Assembly: GCA_031264605.1 (NCBI GenBank)
Contig: JAISDQ010000026.1
Location: forward strand, 1 to 8,690
Source: Synergistaceae bacterium
GTDB lineage: Bacteria > Synergistota > Synergistia > Synergistales > Synergistaceae
Direction of reading: 5' to 3'
DNA: 8,690 nt
In this document: positions 6,251 through 8,690 of the stretch, in pieces
How positions within the stretch are numbered: position 1 is the stretch's first letter
Layout of the letters: each line of letters starts with the position of its first letter
Translations under genes and position numbers: made by a program
The notes under the pieces: generated by a model
Database searches by the model: none
What the model saw: the letters and a program-made list of their open reading frames with translations, nothing else
What the model was told of the DNA's origin: nothing

Positions 6251-6289
6251 AGGACTGAACGGATTCGGTCTTCTTTTGTACATGGAGGT
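6251..6289 (+). promoter_or_regulatory. Flagellin leader stem-loop with GGA loop plus GGA-containing Shine-Dalgarno (possible CsrA target)
   Basis: AGGACTGAA (6251-6259) pairs with TTCGGTCTT (6264-6272) over 9 bp including two G-U pairs, closing the loop CGGA. The loop with its preceding A reads ACGGA, a match to the CsrA core ANGGA presented in a hairpin loop. A second ANGGA (ATGGA, 6282-6286) overlaps the strong Shine-Dalgarno GGAGGT (6284-6289). This two-site layout resembles the hag leader controlled by CsrA-FliW in Bacillus. A short U-run (CTTTTG) after the stem also allows a transcription-attenuator reading. Confidence 0.4.
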
Positions 6290-6296
6290 ATGAAAG

Positions 6297-6383
6297 ATGT
6301 TCTTTGCCGTTTTTGTCAAATTTCGATTTTTTATTCAATCAAGGCGGTTCTCAATGGTTTGTCGTTATGCGGATCAATCATAA
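6297..6383 (+). CDS. Small leader ORF (28 codons) overlapping the flagellin start
   Basis: ATG at 6297 follows GGAGGT by 7 nt, the best ribosome site in the region. It encodes a short basic, phenylalanine-rich peptide (begins MFFAVFVKFRFF, ends CRYADQS). The stop TAA at 6381-6383 lies 12 nt past the flagellin ATG, in another frame, so ribosomes ending here could restart on flagellin. A second in-frame ATG at 6354 has its own AAGGCGG 6 nt upstream. I recognise no homologue; it could be a true leader peptide or a chance ORF. Confidence 0.35.
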   Translation: MFFAVFVKFRFFIQSRRFSMVCRYADQS

Positions 6384-8690
6384 TATTTCCGCGCTGACGG
6401 CCCATAACGCGCTGAACTCGACGAACAAATCGCTCTTCCGGTCGTTAAGCCGGCTTTCCACGGGTTTGCGGGTAAACGGAGCGGCGGACGACGCGGCGGG
6501 GCTCGCCATCTCCGAGAAGATGCGCGCGCAGCATTATGGGCTCACCAAAGCGGAGGCCAACGCGCAGGACGGCATCAGCATGATCAAGACGGCGGAGGGC
6601 GCGCTCGGCGAAACTCACGCCATCCTCCAGCGCATGAGGGAGCTTTCGCTTCAGGCGGCAAACGACACGCTCACTCAGCAAGACCGCGCTTTCATTCAGC
6701 TCGAAATAGACGAGCTTGCCTCGGAGATCGACCGCATCTCCGCCACCACTCAGTTCAACAGAAAAAAGCTCCTCGACGGCAGCGCCGCCGCGCTCTGGTC
6801 GTCGGACAACTCCCAGACGAAGGCTATCGTAAACGGCGGTCTCCGGCAGACCGACGCCTTCGGGCAGAAATCGGCAGCCGAGGGCAACTATATTCTCGAC
6901 ATCATCGCTTCCGCCGGAAAGGCGCAGGTTCAAAAATCGGACATATTCAAGGTCAAGCACAAGAACACGGTCGCCAATCTCCGTATGAACAGCTCGCTCG
7001 GAGTGAGCGGGCTTTATATAGACGAACTGGTTCCGGGCGATTACAGCATCACGGTCGACGATACCCAGGCGGTGTTTCCCGTGTATTTTAGCGCGGCGCC
7101 GCAGAGCGACACGGCCCGATATCTCGCGACGAATCTGAATCTGGATATAACAAATAAAGAACAATATGCTTTTAACTTCAAAACCACCGTGACCGAAATA
7201 AACGAAGCCAATGGCACGGTGACGGTAAAATTTGAGGATTTGAGCGGCTCAATTGCCGATGTCGATCTCATATACAACATAGCGAATGGTTTGGAGATAG
7301 GAACAGGATCGGGCAGTTTCGACGTTGCTGCTGCGACGGCCGGTATCAATTTGCAAATGAACTCGACGAGTTTCGGAAACGGAAGCGGGATAGACATTAC
7401 ACAGCTCACAGTGCACGACGACCCTCACGAAAACCTTAAGGCAGGCTCTACGGTTTACGTCGGCGTCACGCCACTAACACGAGGAACCTGGAGCCAAGGT
7501 GTTTTTTACAGATGGGTCATTGGTTCCGGAGGAGCGACAAACTATAGTAGCAGTAGTGGGACCAGTGACTGGGGTAGCTTTGACATTAAGGTTACAGCTA
7601 GCGGTGATAATATTATCCCCCCGGACGGCAACGACGACAATATGGTGAAATTGGACAACCCAGGTACTCTCACCGTGACAGTGACAAACGCGGGGACCAC
7701 GGGAACGATTAGTTTAAATGTCGCCGGCAAAATATACGAACGAGCTGGCGTAAGCTTGACATCGGGCGGTTCGTATGACTTATCAGCGCCTGACAGCAGC
7801 GTGATAAATATCACACTCAGCGGCACTACCGGCACCCTTATAGAAAACGACACAAGGATTTACACAGTGAACCGGTACAATGCCGCACATTACGAGTCCG
7901 TCGGCCTTGGAAGTTTCGGGTTCACGACCCAAGCTATCACGGGTCCGGCAACATCTATCGCTTCAAGTGGCATACTGACGCTCAGATTCGGCAGCGGTTT
8001 GAACAACGCAGAACCTGCTTCAGATTGCTATGCGGAACTGAATATCGGCGGTGATATTTATACTGCCACTAACGTACTGAATGGCCTTTCTGCCAGTCCT
8101 CCTACTACTATTTCTTTGAGTAACGGCACCGATACCATAACTTTGGATGTCAGCAATTATTCAACTATTACCCCACCAACCAACGGCAGTGAAATCACCA
8201 TGTACGTCAATGGATTGGGTTTTGGCGGAGAGGTTCCGGACAGCAACACCCTCTCAGTCGCTGATCTGGCGAGACTGATAACCTTCGAACCGACGGAAGA
8301 CCTCGACACCAGAAACACTTTCATGCTGCGTGTTCGCCCAGATTACGACCCGTCGATCGCTACCGGTAACAGCATCACCTTCGACCTCTACACTTATAAC
8401 CGACACGGTGATGTCATCGGCGTGTCGGAGGTCACGATCACCGAGGGGGGAGAAACCCAGAAGGTCACAATTTTTGACGCTGACGCGAACGAGATCGAGG
8501 TCGACTTCAAAACGCAACTGAACTGGGACGGTCCTATAACCCCCGCTCGCCTGCGCGCCGGCGATCAGGCGACTTTCGCGGCGCGGTACGCCGCTCCGCT
8601 CGTCGGGCGCTACGACGCCGGCGATTCGCCGATGGTGTTTCAGGACGACGTGCAGTCGAACGCCTCGCTCCTGCTGGAGGTCGTCTCGGT
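6367..8690 (+). CDS. Large flagellin with expanded central domain (C-terminus beyond the window)
   Basis: Translated by hand from ATG at 6367, the frame is open for 774 codons to the right edge. Residues 1-140 are the conserved flagellin D0/D1 N-terminus: MRINHNISALTAHNALNSTN, then LSRLSTGLRVNGAADDAAGL, AISEKMRAQ, LQRMRELSLQAAND (87-100) and ISATTQFNRKKLLDG. It would polymerise outside the cell into the flagellar filament. Residues about 141-774 are a variable, Gly/Ser/Thr/Asn-rich, beta-type region, and the C-terminal D1/D0 has not yet been reached, so the protein far exceeds the common 270-500 residues. Coding DNA for about 7141-8200 is clearly more AT-rich than the flanks. One cysteine (C554) is present. 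No HEXXH is seen, so it is not a flagellinolysin. The ATG has no good nearby Shine-Dalgarno (AAGGCGG is 19 nt upstream), which fits coupling to the overlapping leader ORF. Confidence 0.93.
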   Translation, partial: MRINHNISALTAHNALNSTNKSLFRSLSRLSTGLRVNGAADDAAGLAISEKMRAQHYGLTKAEANAQDGISMIKTAEGALGETHAILQRMRELSLQAANDTLTQQDRAFIQLEIDELASEIDRISATTQFNRKKLLDGSAAALWSSDNSQTKAIVNGGLRQTDAFGQKSAAEGNYILDIIASAGKAQVQKSDIFKVKHKNTVANLRMNSSLGVSGLYIDELVPGDYSITVDDTQAVFPVYFSAAPQSDTARYLATNLNLDITNKEQYAFNFKTTVTEINEANGTVTVKFEDLSGSIADVDLIYNIANGLEIGTGSGSFDVAAATAGINLQMNSTSFGNGSGIDITQLTVHDDPHENLKAGSTVYVGVTPLTRGTWSQGVFYRWVIGSGGATNYSSSSGTSDWGSFDIKVTASGDNIIPPDGNDDNMVKLDNPGTLTVTVTNAGTTGTISLNVAGKIYERAGVSLTSGGSYDLSAPDSSVINITLSGTTGTLIENDTRIYTVNRYNAAHYESVGLGSFGFTTQAITGPATSIASSGILTLRFGSGLNNAEPASDCYAELNIGGDIYTATNVLNGLSASPPTTISLSNGTDTITLDVSNYSTITPPTNGSEITMYVNGLGFGGEVPDSNTLSVADLARLITFEPTEDLDTRNTFMLRVRPDYDPSIATGNSITFDLYTYNRHGDVIGVSEVTITEGGETQKVTIFDADANEIEVDFKTQLNWDGPITPARLRAGDQATFAARYAAPLVGRYDAGDSPMVFQDDVQSNASLLLEVVS

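Larger units (their letters stand above)
6068..6366. promoter_or_regulatory. Divergent tetR / flagellin control region
   Basis: A 299-bp AT-rich stretch with, from left to right: the tetR leader (about 70 nt), the tetR -10 (6145-6150), a 16-bp palindrome (6158-6173), a sigma-28-like flagellin promoter (6201-6227) overlapping a sigma-70-like one (6214-6242), a stem-loop with GGA in the loop (6251-6272), a strong Shine-Dalgarno (6284-6289) and the first part of a 28-codon ORF (from 6297). Confidence 0.65.

Noticed and set aside
6445..7164. 239-codon minus-strand ORF inside flagellin (and other antisense ORFs at 7041-7409, 7542-7853 and 8254-8517)
   Set aside because: These are shadows of the flagellin reading frame, which is continuous and has a clear family signature. 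The antisense products show no known domain.
7606..7617. 12-bp palindrome GATAATATTATC inside flagellin
   Set aside because: It is short, lies in AT-rich coding sequence and has no associated element, so it is most simply chance.
6367..8690. Flagellinolysin (flagellin with an inserted zinc metallopeptidase)
   Set aside because: The large insert prompted a check, but no HEXXH motif occurs in the 774 visible residues.
6367..8690. Frameshift or pseudogene state of flagellin, because of the weak start context
   Set aside because: Hand translation shows one uninterrupted frame starting exactly at the conserved MRINHN terminus, so the gene appears intact as far as the window goes.

Overview
The window reads as chromosomal DNA of a motile, diderm, amino-acid-fermenting bacterium. 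The amino-acid binding protein has a plain Sec signal peptide with no lipobox cysteine. It sits in a branched-chain amino-acid (Liv) ABC operon next to a RocB-type M20 hydrolase, and a flagellin gene lies further along. A Synergistota member fits best, with a Negativicutes-like diderm Firmicute as the alternative. This placement is inferred from gene content and protein style, not from a marker gene.

Layout: (1) positions 1-1732, minus strand: livK (binding protein), then livH (permease, running off the left edge), separated by a 12-bp perfect stem-loop. (2) 1733-2161: a divergent control region, with a long livK leader on the minus strand and an extended -10 promoter for the next gene on the plus strand. 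(3) 2162-3820, plus: a RocB-family M20 metallohydrolase with a full set of metal ligands. (4) 3838-6067, minus: a two-gene unit, a TetR-family regulator followed 19 nt later by a membrane-anchored hybrid histidine kinase. The kinase has lost its phospho-acceptor histidine (Arg instead) and the glycines of its G2 box, but keeps a complete receiver domain. It converges on rocB with a 17-nt gap. (5) 6068-6366: a divergent control region with a perfect 16-bp palindrome over the tetR promoter, a sigma-28-like promoter for flagellin, and a structured flagellin leader. (6) 6367-8690, plus: an unusually large flagellin, open to the right edge (at least 774 codons), whose central part is much more AT-rich than its ends.

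How the parts may work together: livK-livH and rocB look like a divergent module for taking up and breaking down amino acids or their derivatives. The tetR/pseudo-kinase pair beside flagellin may be a local regulatory unit, but nothing in the sequence proves that it controls flagellin. The flagellin leader has a stem-loop with GGA in its loop, a second GGA in a strong Shine-Dalgarno, and a 28-codon ORF that overlaps the flagellin start. This resembles a CsrA-type translational switch, possibly acting through a leader peptide.

No tRNA, rRNA, CRISPR array, insertion sequence or attachment site was recognised.
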